Source: Callipepla californica brunnescens
Lineage: Eukaryota > Chordata > Aves > Galliformes > Odontophoridae
Assembly: GCA_023055505.1 (NCBI GenBank)
Contig: JALIRH010000031.1
Location: 1,503,485-1,567,484, forward strand
DNA: 64,000 nucleotides
Direction of reading: 5' to 3'
Shown here: piece after piece, positions 33,714 to 45,509 of the stretch
Layout: each line of letters starts with the position of its first letter
Position numbering within the stretch: position 1 is the first letter of the stretch
Position numbers and translations under genes: made by a program
Notes under the pieces: generated by a model
Told to the model about the DNA's origin: nothing
Database searches by the model: none
Seen by the model: the letters and a program-made list of their open reading frames with translations, nothing else

Positions 33714-34445
33714 ATAGATTCATACATTCATTATGTTGGAAAGGACCTACAAGATCATCTAGTCCAACCATCCTCACACCACCATCCCTACCCACCAAGC
33801 TACTAAATCAAATCCCTTAGCACCTCATCTAAACGCTTCTTGAACAGCACTAGGGACGGTGCCTCAACCACCTCCCTAGGCAGGCCATTCCAGTGCCTGA
33901 CCACTCTCTCAGAGAAAAAAATTTTCTTCAAATCTAATCTAAATCTTCCCCAGCGCAACTTGTGGCCATTCCCCCTTGTCCTGTCATTAGTTACCTGGGA
34001 GAAGAGGCCGACCCCCTCCTCACCACAGCCTCCCTTCAGGAAGTGGTAGAGTGCGATGAGGTCTCCTCTGAGCCTCCTTTTCTCCAGGCTAAACAATCCC
34101 AGCTCCCTCAGCCGCTCCTCGTAAGACCTGTGCTCCAGACCCCTCACCAGTTTTGTTGCCCTTCTCTGAACACGCTCCAGGACCTCGATATCTTTCTTGT
34201 AGTGAGGGGCCCAAAACTGAACACAGTACTCGAGGTGCGGCCACCAGAGCTGAGTACAGGGGGATGATCACCTCCCTGCTCCTGCTGGCCACACTGTTCC
34301 TAATACAGTCCAGGATGCCATTGGCCTTCTTGGCCACCTGGGCACACTGCCGGCTCATGTTGAGCCGAGCATCAACCAACACCTCCAGGTCCTTTTCCTC
34401 TATACACTCCTCGAGCCATTCTGCCCCAATATTTATATTCGTGTA
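33714..34445 (-). mobile_element. CR1: CR1 LINE, well-preserved ORF2 C-terminus and 3' end (minus)
   Basis: It starts TTCATAGATTCATACATTCA with the GGAAAGGACCTACAAGATCA-type 3' UTR, a subfamily distinct from the ATTCTGTG copies. The 114-codon minus frame 33803-34147 reads [20 protein letters not shown] and [20 protein letters not shown], and a second frame 34089-34487 continues upstream (SRQCAQVAKKANGILDCIRN). One frameshift near 34120 separates them. Among the better preserved CR1 copies here, it is 5'-truncated before the reverse transcriptase core. Confidence 0.93.
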
Positions 34446-37400
34446 AATTTTGGAGCATGCTTTTCTTTGCCACATACATTCAGACAAGCATGTGACTTAT
34501 CAATGAATAGTGTAACCTTGGCTATAAACAGCACTCACAAATAGTCTGGATAATGGGTATACTCTTGGAAGAAAATACAAGAATTAGCTTATGATTAAAT
34601 AAAGTTTTCTGAATATAGAAAAAAAAAAGTGACTGTCACTTTTTGTAACTTATTTGCTATGATTATTTCAAGTAGATCTAATGTTTACATGTAGCAAATC
34701 AGCTATAACTTTTTTAGGTACCAACAGTTACAACATTTTGGGATACCATAAGTGCATAGAAGAAAATTACACAGCAAACACCGGATGTTTCCACATCACC
34801 TGTTTTAGGGTAGCAGAAATGAATTTTATGTAGTAAAACCAGATCAAAATTTGTATATTCAAGTTGGTGACAGTAAAGACCATCAAGTTTTTAATATTCC
34901 TATTTATATGTGAGATTAAGTGTGTTGCTGTATGTTGAGGTATGCACAGCAGAAGAGAGAACTTTTATTCCATTAGTTCTCACCTAAATGATTTATGAAG
35001 TATAGGTCACAGAGATTTGCTCATTCATAATGTTTAATGTTAATTTAGGGATACATATATTAATACACTCATGAAAACCTGAATCCTTGCAGGTCCTTTC
35101 CAAATTAAGGCATCTGGAAAGAAACTGTGCCCACGTTGTTCAGAGTAATATTTGACATTCTGAAGAAATCTCACTGAAAGAAACCCCGCTCTTAACTTTA
35201 GGAGAGAAATTACAAAAATGTGTTAATTAGTATGATTCTTCATTCTGCTGGATCCTCTTCAACGATCACTGACTTTATTCTGCATTGTGTAAAACTATCT
35301 ACAAGATACAGCATGTCTTCCAGACACTCAAAGCACACCTATAAAAAAAAAAAAGAACAATAAATGTAATTTAAAACAGTAACTTATCCAGTATTTCCAT
35401 TGTATTTGCATATCTTATTCAGAAAAAGAACGTTAAATCTGAAAATTCAGGCATCTAGTTTAGCATATTTTATGATTTATAAATCCCATCAATGTTTTCA
35501 GCTGGAATTTTCTTGTGAATTATTAGAGCTAGAATTATATGGGAGAGTGAAAAAACATTTTTTTTTCCTTTTTTAGAAATGTAAATCTGATGTTTGGTAT
35601 CTTTTAGTTGAAATAATCGCACAATAAATTATCCCAGTGCATAGTTTTTGTTTGTTTGTTTGTGTTTTGAATATAAACCAGAAAATTCACTACAAATGAA
35701 ATAAACATGTAGAAAGTGATAGCTAGTCAAAACAGTATGAAATTTTCTGAGTATTTCTACTATATTGGTAAAATTCAATCATTTTGAAAAGACTTCTAAC
35801 TTTTACCAAATAACTTTTTTTACAGAATATAATTATATATAGTATTGAATTTCCAATTTGCTAATTCCATATATCCTCTGCAGAAGAGTTATAAAGGATT
35901 CAAAAGAATTGAATTCTACATTGCCTCATCATCTGCTAAGCTGAACAGAAAGCAATAACTTGAAATCATTCAAAAGGTCCATGGATCATTGTCCCATGTT
36001 TCCCATTCTTTAGGTACCAGCTGAAAGATCTGTAATTAAAAGTCCAGTATGTAGCATGGAGAAGAACATACTGAACATTTTATTCTTGTGTAGACACCAA
36101 ATAGCCATCTTTCTTGTATTGCACTATTTCCAGCCGTGTTAGTCTCTTAAACACAAGTGATGTTTATAACCCATTTGCTTATTCTTCCCAATTTTTTCTA
36201 TTTTCTGTAAAAATATATTCTTAATACCTAATTGATTACATTGTACTTCAGTGGTGGCATCAAAACATAAACCAGAAGCATTTAATATATCTGCTATAAT
36301 TAATATATGAATAATTATAGAAAATCATTAAAATAGTGAATAGCAATGTGTTTATTTGAGAAATATCTAAAAAGCACTTGAGTAGTATGCATTAAACAAG
36401 CACAGATAAGTACAGAATGCTTACTTCATAGAACAGGATTTAGAAAAATGCATTTTACTAATTTAAAGTAATCCGTGTTTCTCAATATTTTCACTGATAT
36501 GCATTAACATTAGCTTTCCAGTAGGAATCAGATACTGACACATTAACTCAAACATCAAATGCAATAAAGCTTTAAGTGTATTGCTCTCATTCCCATCACC
36601 TTGACAGTATTCTTCTTTGATCTGTCAGATAAACTGACGCTCTACTAACTTTTATTAAATAAACCGTATATTTAAGTACTGAATTGTAATCAAATATGCC
36701 AATAATTATTTATGACAATTGCTACATTTTATTGGTTGAGTAAAATATAAATTTGTGTTGTAAAAATACAATACAAATAATTTTTATTGTAAAATATAAT
36801 TCTGAGTTTGTAGTTTGCCCCTTGTTTTTATATATATGATGAATGCAAGAAAAAATGGTTGCCCTGTCTTTAATATAAATGACATTCCTTGATGTTCATA
36901 TGCCCAAATTTAATTTTAAAAGATACTAATAAACTGGTATAACAAGTTTAAAGTGGCAAAATCAATTTTGCTCTGTATAAATTCCAATATTCTAAGAAGT
37001 GGGCATAGTAAGTATTGACTTTTAGTGGCTTTATAATTGATATCGTCACTGAAAAATTATCTGAGTAACATTTGTCTTCCTTCAGCACTTCTGAGACAGT
37101 AACTGCAGTACTATGTCCAATTCTGTCTTCTCCTGTAGAAGAGAGACATGACTACCTAGTGTTTGTTAACATAGTTGGTCCTCCTCTCACCCAAACTGGT
37201 TTTGTGTAGTCTTTACTGTAAACAGTAGTGAAGAGATAGTCACGAGATTATCATTGTCACTGATGATAACTCTAAACACATATGCAGGTTTGTATTTTAC
37301 TTCCATATTCCATCACAACTACTATTTTCTCTATATACGTTTTCTTCCCTGCTCCCCGTCTCTCTTCATTATGCTTCTTAATCTCCACTTCCAAACACAT

Positions 37401-38299
37401 CTGTATTTAATGATATACTTATTCCTCCCTCTTTCACTTATCCTCCTGTTCTGTACCCTTTTAAGCTAAGGCACTCAAGTAATGAATTTGTCTGTCTTTG
37501 ACTAACTGGATTTCTAGTAAGACAACTATGCATTTGTGGAACAGCTCTTGTTCTTGACCAAATATTTGCTACATGCTGACTTGTTAAAACAATCTATTTT
37601 TAATGTTCGCACAGTATGAAAACTATCTCTACAATGTCATATTTGTTTTTACTTGCTTTATCCCCAGGTAACAGCACAGGTGCCACAGAATTCTAATGTT
37701 TTCATGTAAGTTCAGTTGGATATCTAATACTAGATCTTTTAATCAGAGATTTAAAAGAGGAGCTTAGAAACTACAGTCATGCCAGGACTGTGTCTGATGA
37801 GCAGTGAAGACAGACTGTTCCATGCTATGGGTTAGAACTTCAGAGGTAGTAGGACAGAAACAGTAGGAATGTCCAGTGGAAACAGAAGAAAGAACTGCAG
37901 AGCCATGTGATTGCACCTTTTGGAAGCACTTATAGCTGTCTTTCCCCTTGGAGTACTAATTTATATTAAATGGTGCCTTGTGGACTATTATTTAATTCAG
38001 AATAAATAAAGGCTGACTAAATATGTGGCCTTAGAGAGATGCAAGCACATTGAATAAGGTGTGTCAATAAAAAGGTGGAATAGATCACAAGTTTAGGATG
38101 TGGTGTCTGGATGTGATAACCAAGTGTCTGTCACGTAAGTGGTATAGATATAGTCCTCTTTAAACCACAAACTGACTTTTGCTCAAATTTATACTTGCAA
38201 TGTAACACATGGTTACACTATGCTATGTAGCCTGGGTGTGAAGTCTTTCTCTGTGTAAAATTTTGAAATTTATCAGTGATCTGCAGATAATATTTGGTG
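34446..38299. other. 3.8-kb repeat-free block
   Basis: No transposon was recognised. It contains the weak candidate exon at 37668-37705. Other ORFs (for example 37254-37469) are chance-like. A long stretch without repeats between heavily invaded neighbours could mark constraint or simply chance. Confidence 0.45.
37668..37705 (+). other. candidate micro-exon (unproven)
   Basis: A strong acceptor (TTTTTACTTGCTTTATCCCCAG) precedes 38 open bases encoding VTAQVPQNSNVF, followed by CAT|GTAAGT, a good donor. The start phase matches the end of the candidate at 29485-29582. It is short enough that chance is likely. Confidence 0.18.
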
Positions 38300-38560
38300 T
38301 GTATTATGGTTAAATCCCAGCAGATAGGTAAGTACCACACAGATCCTGTCTCACTCTTTCCGAGTGGGATGCAGGAGAGAATGAGAAAGGTAAAAGCAAG
38401 AACATTTATGGGTTGAGATAAAGACAGCTCAGTAGGTAAAGTATAAGCTGCACATGCGAGCAAAGCAAAGCAAGGAATTCATTTTTGACTTCACATTAGG
38501 TCTCACACTCATGTGACTGGATTATGCCCTGATATAAAGCAGGGTTACAATACATGTGAA
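38300..38560 (-). mobile_element. avian ERV LTR fragment, R/U5 end (minus)
   Basis: TGTATTATGGTTAAATCCCA, ATGGGTTGAGATAAAGACAG and GCAAAGCAAAGCAAGGAATT match the pattern of a widespread avian LTR whose minus strand begins near TGTGGTTTAACCC. Only the 3' third of the LTR is present. It is a different family from the 575-bp LTRs, and in opposite orientation to the class II retrovirus just to the right, so probably unrelated to it. Confidence 0.6.
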
Positions 38561-38864
38561 TTTAATATATAATGGGAAATTCTTTAGGGTTCTTATTGTA
38601 CTCATTTTCTGCAATTCGGAATATTGATCAGATTCAATGCATAAGTGCTGTGAAATAACCATGGATATTAATCCTGCTTTTACAGTTTTAGGTTAGAACT
38701 ATTTATTCTTGATGTCAATTTATAATTTTAACTACAGTCAGTTGAATTTTCAACTAACTGAGGTAGTTAACAAGACAAGTAACTTGTAGCAAAATTGCAA
38801 GTTAAAAAGGTTGAAATAAAGTGTTCCAAAATTATCCATTTCTGTGTTTTATACAGTTGACCAC

Positions 38865-39400
38865 CTTTTAAATTATGCATCCTGTGGGAGTATTGCCATG
38901 GGGTTCAGCAAATTCCAGAGCATTCGCATTTTCTATTCCTCCCATTAATGCCTCTGAACCATACTGTCATTACCAATGGATGGTGCTACCACAAGGGGTG
39001 AAGAGTAGTCCCACAATATGCCAACAATTTGTTGCTAAAATTTTATCTCCAATTTTCAGAGACTACGACAAGTTCTTCCATTACGTGGAAGATAACTTGA
39101 TTGCAGCATCGTCAGATCAGGAGGTGAACTTAGTGGCATCTCGTGTTGTGCAGTTGGCTACTGCATCAGGCCTTAAACTTGCTGAAGATAAAATTCAAAA
39201 GAACACTCCCCTGGTTATACCTGGGTTGGCAACAGAGTATCCAACAGCAATCCTTGACATTAGTGACGAATATCAGCCATTAAATGACCTGCAGAAACTG
39301 TTAGGCACTATAAACTGGACTAGACTGCTAATGGGAATCTGCAGAAGATCTCCACCCTCTTTTTAAGTTGTTGGAGTAAGGCTCAGATTTATTGTCACCA
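38865..39400 (+). pseudogene. pol: class II endogenous retrovirus pol: reverse transcriptase remnant
   Basis: The open frame 38875-39366 (163 codons) encodes the palm region of a reverse transcriptase of the alpha/beta-retrovirus class, with FAFSIPPINASEP, YQWMVLPQGVKSSPTICQQF and then YVED at 39082-39093. The last normally reads YMDD/YVDD, so the first catalytic aspartate is replaced by glutamate. Directly before RAFAFS the segment carrying the first catalytic aspartate is missing, so an internal deletion of roughly 25 residues is inferred. The N-terminal fingers and everything upstream (gag, protease, 5' LTR) are absent. The enzyme is dead, although the frame is still open. Confidence 0.85.
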
Positions 39401-40160
39401 CAGCATTTAACCACAGAAGCTAGGACAGCCCTGGATACAGCTATAACTAAGATGACTCAACAACAGGCACATCATTGACTATTAAATCAGCCCATTAGTC
39501 TTTTTGTCATTAATTCTCCATTCTAGCCATATGGATTGCTAGCACAATGAGCCGCAAGTGACCCCAGCCCATTAATAGCACTAGAATCGCTATTCCTGCC
39601 TCACAAGTTTACAAAAATTGTAACTACAGCAATAGACATGATAGCAGTGATTGTGCAGAAAGGGCAGGAACAGTTGCTGGTATTAGGTTGCAGTGAGCCT
39701 GATATTATTTATCTACCTATAGATCTGAAGCAGTTGGGCTTTTTATTTTGACACTCGCTGCTTCTGCAGTGTGCCCTTGCTGAGATTCCACAGCAAATTA
39801 GTATTCACCTGCCAGCCCACAGGCTCTTACAGTCCCTCAATTTCTTATTCTTGTTGCCAGTTCCAAACTGTCATTAACCCCACTTGTCTGTGCTCTCACT
39901 GTCTTTACAAACGGGTCAGGCAGGTCTGTCCTCACAGATATTGTGTCAAAAAACAATACTGGTGCATGGGATAGTGATGTGTATACTACCACCAGCTCAC
40001 CACAGATTGTTGAGATGACAGCAGTACTTCGTGTTTTTGAAACACTGGTCAGAACCTGTTAACACAGTAATGAATTCTGGTTATGTTGCAGGCATTGTAA
40101 TGAGGCTCTAACATTCGTACCTGAAAGAAACAAATAATCCAGCTTCTTTAAGCTTCTCCT
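39400..40160 (+). pseudogene. pol: class II endogenous retrovirus pol: connection and RNase H remnant
   Basis: Broken frames continue the pol order after the reverse transcriptase. At about 39904-39921 the plus strand reads FTNGSG, where active RNase H has a first catalytic Asp (FTDGSG-type), so Asp has changed to Asn. Downstream VEMTAVLRVFETL near 40006 fits the second acidic helix. Several stops and shifts lie between. Confidence 0.72.
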
Positions 40161-41095
40161 GTGCTTAAAGTTGTTCCTAGAACATCACTCACACCCCTAC
40201 TTTATTCAGCACATTTGCTCCCACTCCTCCCTCCCTGGCCCTATTTCACAGGGCAATGCAGAAACTAATCACCTGGAAAAGACAGTGGTGATTCTTGATC
40301 AATTTGCACAACCACGTTTAGCTCACTATTTCTATCATCAGAATGCAATAGCATTGCAGCAGTCCTTCCAATTAAATGCTGATCAAGCTAGGCAGATTAT
40401 ACAATCTTGCCCAGATTGCCAAGCCACACTTCCATCCTCCTCAACAGGTTCCAACCCTCAAGAGCTAAATTCCTTAGAAATTTTTCAAACATATGTAACA
40501 CATTTGGTAAAATTTGGAAAATTCCGTTATATTCTTGTTTCAATTGATATCTTTTCCACCTGTATTTTTGCATCTATTTACACAGGAAAAAAGGCAAAGG
40601 ATGTTTGTAGACACCTTTAACCAGCCTTTGCAACCCTTGGGGCCCCTAAGACAAGACAAATGATGGGCCAGGCTAGGTGGACCATGCAACCCACCCCTTC
40701 TTTCAGCAGTGAGGTATTTGACATCTAATGGGCCTACCCCATTCTCCCATGGGCCAGCCCATTATTAAATAAGTCCATGGCATCCTAAAAATATATGCTT
40801 CAAAAACAAAACACGGGAATATGGGTATGATTCTCCAGGAAAGAATAGCCAAAGAATGCTTTATTCTTTGTTTTTTAAATTGCTGGACAGAAGATGGTCC
40901 TCCAATTCAGACTCTTTAATTTTAGTGCTTGTAATTGGTTAAAGAAAGGGCTGATGTTATGGTGAAGAATTTAAATACTAATCAATGGGAAGGATCCTAC
41001 CCCCTAATAACTTGGGGTCAAGGCTATGCTTGTATCTCAACAAGAACTGGTCCAAGATGGGTTCCAGCTCAATGAGTCCAGCCATCCATCTCCTC
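40161..41095 (+). pseudogene. pol: class II endogenous retrovirus pol: integrase remnant
   Basis: The frame 40171-40620 carries the N-terminal zinc-binding (HHCC) domain: LAHYFYHQNAIALQQSF supplies the histidines and QIIQSCPDCQ the CxxC pair. The first part of the core follows (YILVSIDIFSTCIFASIY), with the first catalytic Asp in SID. After 40620 the frame is lost; the region of the second Asp is reduced to AATGATGGGCCAGGC. The C-terminal DNA-binding domain is visible at about 41010-41070 as WGQGYACISTRTGPRWVPAQ before a stop. No active integrase is possible. Confidence 0.82.
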
Positions 41096-41109
41096 GACTG
41101 CTGTGATGT

Positions 41110-41400
41110 GATCTCAAGTGCTTGACTCAGTGTTTTGGATTCAAGTTCAACCGAAAAACAACATATGGGTCACCCTAACTAGCAGAATGGGGCAAGATGC
41201 ACTTTGTGTATTGCCCTCCGCACTGGAAAACCCATTCTGTACATGCCTGATGCAGACACCCCTAGACAGCTCATTCCTGACTCTGTATTCAACGCTCAGA
41301 TTCGAGTGACATGGTTAATCAGTGGATATAATGGTAGCCCTAACTTCAGCAAAGCATCCTTGAGCCACAAGAACTGGAACTGTTAGGGTCTGTTAAAACG
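41110..41400 (+). pseudogene. env: class II endogenous retrovirus env: SU remnant
   Basis: The frame 41118-41309 (for example NNIWVTLTSRMGQDALCVLP) resembles a surface glycoprotein N-terminal part of the avian alpharetrovirus-like endogenous group. The overlapping frame 41204-41386 shows that a shift occurred. Only ~90 residues can be followed, and most of SU is missing or unreadable. The assignment rests on position after integrase and on the general look of the peptide. Confidence 0.55.
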
Positions 41401-41619
41401 AACTACTGTATATATTTCAGTTATAGTGGACAGAATCGATCATTAATCCAGTGTGTTAATTCTAGCCTGATTGTTTGTAAGAATCATTCTGCTTGGTGCA
41501 AGGCACAGTACTCATGCTTTCCAATCAGACTGTGATGATAATGTGTAGTTTTGAAGCCCTGGGGAAATAAAGCAGCATCCTTTTTGATCCCTGCTGTAGC
41601 TCCAGCTAACGCTTAAAAA

Positions 41620-42187
41620 ATGCTTAACGAACTTAGCTGTTGGCTAGCTAAGCAATCTAACGCAACCTTTCTGGCTTTAAGTGAGCTGTTACTAGACATA
41701 GACTCAGTTAGGCATGCCACCCTGCAAAATCTGGCTGCTATAGATTTCTAATTATTAGCTCAAGATCATGGATGCCGAGACTTTGAGGGTATCTGCTGTA
41801 TGAATTTGTCAGATCATAACATAAAAGTATCCAGGATTTGAAAATAAGGTAAAGAAATTATGGCTTGATGATGATGGATAGAATATTTTTAGAGGTCTCT
41901 TCGGAGATTTTGCAGGGTGCATTCAAAGTCTGTTAAAGCTAGGAATTCTGTGTTTAGTAGCTTTTCTTTGTATCCTGATTTGTGTTCCTTGTTTGCTAGA
42001 GTGTATACAAAGAATGACAGATAATGCTATCTATTGTGTGCTTTTTATAAACAAAGAAGGAGAAGATGTGAGAGTATTGCCTATGGGCTCAGCAAATTCT
42101 GTAGCTTCTGGAAGACGGAAAATATACTTAAGTCAATTACTTTCCTTGAAAAATACAGGACTAGATTTGTGCATAAAAGACAGGTAA
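41620..42187 (+). pseudogene. env: class II endogenous retrovirus env: TM remnant
   Basis: From 41620 a frame reads through a heptad-like region and the conserved core LQNLAAIDF, is broken by a TAA at 41749, and continues as LLAQDHGCRDFEGICCMNL. Here C-x6-CC (41773-41799) is the motif by which gamma- and alpha-type TM subunits bind SU covalently. After a frame change and a TAG, a hydrophobic membrane span is readable at about 41938-41990 (GILCLVAFLCILICVPCLLE), then a cytoplasmic tail ending at 42187. Two stops and a shift prevent expression. No LTR could be identified beyond it; a purine run at 42203-42213 before a TG is only a possible polypurine tract. Confidence 0.8.
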
Positions 42188-42984
42188 CTCCTTTGCTACC
42201 TCACAAAAGAAGAAATGACTAACTGTCCCCTCCCCACCCCTCTCCTCACCATCCCTCCCTTCCCTCTCCCTCAGTCTTTAAATATTCCTATTGATTATAG
42301 ATCAAGAAACAAATTCTCTCAGGAGACAACTAAACTTTCTTAAAATAAATTTTATTTCCTTTCATTTTCTTATACCATCTAAGGTTTTATCACAAGTTAT
42401 TAATCAGTTATTAGGAAACTGTATTAAGTCAAGAGAAAAGAAATTAAAACCAGTACCACTAAGAAGTGTTGATGGGACATTTGATGCTGAGCAGAGCAAT
42501 AATCTATTTTAGGAATAGATGTATATTTGACTTCAGGAAGGAACTAAAATTATTCTCTTAGGCTCATGGGAAATTATTTGGATTTAATTCCAGAACTGAA
42601 AGTTATGATAGTTGACTTTCCTGGAGACTATTCCTGTTTAGCATGGGGGAGAATTCAGATGCAAAATATATTCCCCTAAGTTTGTTTTATTTTCAATGTT
42701 TATAGAAGAGCTCCTTACTGAAGAAATAATCACAAGTTGAGGGGCCTCTTTGTTCAAAATACTATAGAATGTGAATCACTTTAATATCCAGATCTTAGAT
42801 ATGCCTATACAGGTACCAAATACTGGAAAAAAATTCTCAGGAAGATATATAAATGTAGTTCCTGTTATGGGCCTGAAAACATGTATGACAGAATAACTTA
42901 AAGGTTTTAATGGACTGACATATGCTGGGAGTACAACAGCACAGAAGAAGCAGTCTACCTGGTTTCTAGAGTGTAAGTAAGATA
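42188..42984. other. unassigned sequence after env, pyrimidine-rich start
   Basis: CCCTCCCC-type pyrimidine runs lie at 42228-42275. No LTR end, gene or known repeat was recognised in the rest. Confidence 0.45.
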
Positions 42985-43240
42985 CCTTCCTTCTGCAGCT
43001 GAAGAGGGAGAGTATGGAGAGAGATATGGAAGTTGGGGGCTGTCTTGGACAGAGTGACCATGAAATTGTAGAGTTCTCAATTCTTGGTGGATTCAGGACG
43101 GGGGACAGCAAAACTTCTTCCTTAGACTTCCATGGGACAGACATCAAATTGTTCAGAAGACTAGTAGGGGGAGGTCCCCTGGGATTCAGTCTTGGAGAGT
43201 AAAGGGGTCCAGGATGGCTGGTTGCTCTAATATTTTTATA
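42985..43240 (+). mobile_element. CR1: CR1 ORF2 endonuclease fragment (plus)
   Basis: The frame 43014-43202 encodes GGCLGQSDHEIVEFSILGGF and SSLDFHGTDIKLFRRL, the end of the CR1 endonuclease with the catalytic Ser-Asp-His (43053-43061) still intact, followed by the downstream linker. Both ends of the element are missing. A 25-bp imperfect duplication (CTCTARTATTTTTATAA) follows at 43225-43270. Confidence 0.72.
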
Positions 43241-43351
43241 ATGCTTTTGCTCTAGTATTTTTATAACATTTCAGTTTGAAAGACCTTGTTGATATAATGA
43301 ACAAACAACTAACTAATTGGAACACGAAGCACAATAAGATACACAGATATA

Positions 43352-43490
43352 CAGAATCACAAAATCACAGAATTGCAGGGGTTGGAAGGGACCTTAAGAG
43401 ACCAATGAATTTAACTCCCCTGCCAAAGTGGGCACTCTAAAATAGGTCACACTGGTAGGTGTCTGTCCAGACTGATCTTGAGTGCCTCAG
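43352..43490 (-). mobile_element. CR1: CR1 3' tip (minus)
   Basis: CAAAATCACAGAATTGCAGG, GGTTGGAAGGGACCTTAAGA and CCCCTGCCAAAGTGGGC are the complement of a CR1 3' end about 140 bp long, followed by a T-rich run (43498-43532). Confidence 0.88.
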
Positions 43491-45467
43491 CATACTGTTG
43501 TTTTTTTGTTTGTTTGTTTGTTGTTTTTTTTTTCCATTTAGATAATTGAAAGGTACTTTTGTGACAGTATTTTTAAAAACAACCTATCATGCGGGCAAAT
43601 AAATTTAGTAATATCAGATTCTTGCTTGTGTTTTCCAAGACCTTTGCTTTTTGCTCATTAGTGTTAAACAGTCAGACATTGAAAGCTCACTCTGGATTAC
43701 TGTTGTGCACTGGAGCAAGGTGCTGCTGAGATATTAGAAGTGTATATCCTCAACTAATCTTCAGAATGACGAGTTAATTGGCAAGGTCTGAAATGTCTGC
43801 ACTACACAGAATTACACTGTTGTGAAAGTAGACAACACTCCTAGTTCGCCTGAAAATCAGCTAATATAAGAATATAAAAAGCCAACTTGCAAACTTACAT
43901 GGATATTAAATGATTTCGGAAAATATACATCTACATCTTCTCAGTGGCTTCTGAGTGTAAGAAGCAAAGCTGTCTAATATAACTTCTTTTTTTTTTTTTT
44001 CTTTAACTCTTAATCTCAACATTATGGGAGGCCAATGACTTGAATCTGTCAATCTACGATGGTTGTTCAAGGACAAAGACTTTTTCCAGAATAATTCTAA
44101 AGGTCTGACAAACTCAATACATAATGAAATTCAGAAGTGACACTGAGGGATCATGTCTTTAACTCCAAATATTTCCTACATTTTCAGAACAGTGCTCTAG
44201 GTCTTAAGCAACATGGTTTAGCTACACTGTTGTTACTTACTGTTGCAAGGTCACATAAAGCAGTCTGAAGTGCTACATTTCATGCAGCACATACCAGAAT
44301 TTCTAGGCTTTTAAAAGTGGTTTAATGTAGTCTTTCTGAACTTTCCATTTCAAAGCAGTTCCATACAGCAAACAATAAAACTTCCTGGAAATATTTGAGT
44401 TTTAAGAATCCTGAGATATGGCTCTAACTTTGGTATGATGGGAAGAAAGAATATCACAAAATTCCTTTCCAGTCTCCCTAGTCTTTCCTGTTTCTGTTAC
44501 TATTCTGATTAAGGGAATTTTAGACTGTACTCCTTCCCTTGGACTGCATTTGACATCTGTATTTGTTTGAAAATAGTTGCGTCTAAAGATGTTTTGATCA
44601 CAGCATGCATAATTTCATACAGGAAAAACAGATGTAGGAAGAGGTAGACAGAATTTTCAAGATCTTTTTATGAACTGTGGTTCCCAGTTTGTCATAGAAT
44701 GCTGGTATTATTGTGTAAATATATTGTACAGGAAATTTTACAACTGAGCAACTTATGGAAAAGGCTGAAGGAATCTTCAGTTCCTTGGGGACTGTAAAAC
44801 TAAGATTTATTTCTCTGTGGCTATTTGCCTTTGTGAAAATTTCCCAGTGATTGGCATCAAGGTGTATAAGTCTATATCAGTTTCTTTCCTGGTAATTTAA
44901 GACATGGTTTGATTTTCTTGTGAGCTGAATTCAGAACTCCCTAACTAAAGACATCTTGCCAAAGACATAAAATCCCAAATGTTTTCAGATTTTTTCTGAA
45001 ACATAAGTGATGGAATTACTAGGACATTTTGCTGTTCTCAGTAGTCTACTTCCTCTTGATTTGCTGATGTCACACTGAGGAGTCAATTAAAGACAATATA
45101 TGCAAACAATTTAGGGTTACAAAGAGATGAAAGAGAAGGTAACAAAATGAGAGGTCAGAGTTTGTCAGTTAAGAAGGTAGTAAAAAAATATGATTTATGG
45201 AAGAAAATTAGAACAGATAGAAATGGAAAACCTTGATTAATGCACTCATATGGGTACATTCTGCTTACATACAACAGTGCAGTCCCTCTGTAGAATTGAG
45301 CAGCACACTGTTAAGCATATTACTTGAATTGTATGACAAATTGTTCAGCTGAAAATGGAGTTCCTTCCAAATCTGAAAGGTAAGTTTAACAACAGATAAC
45401 GCTTGAAGATTTTTTCTTCAATTTTTTTGGATTCCTCACATGTGGAAAAGAACAGTTAATGTAATAC

Positions 45468-45509
45468 GCACTGCAGAATGTAGCACTGCAGAATGTAGCA
45501 CTGAAGAAC
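45468..45509. repeat. 15-bp minisatellite, 2.8 copies
   Basis: The unit GCACTGCAGAATGTA repeats at 45468, 45483 and 45498, the last copy partial. Confidence 0.92.

Noticed and set aside
38300..38560. LTR fragment as the 5' LTR of the class II retrovirus at 38865
   Set aside because: It is in the opposite orientation and belongs to a different LTR pattern; no primer-binding site or gag lies between.
42203..42275. Purine run then TG and pyrimidine-rich DNA after env, as a possible polypurine tract and 3' LTR
   Set aside because: No LTR end, TATA/poly(A) pattern or second LTR copy could be identified.
45350..45379. Short first-exon-like stretch with ATG and GAAAG|GTAAGT
   Set aside because: Only 30 bp, in-frame stops upstream, and no partner exon was identified; chance is likely.
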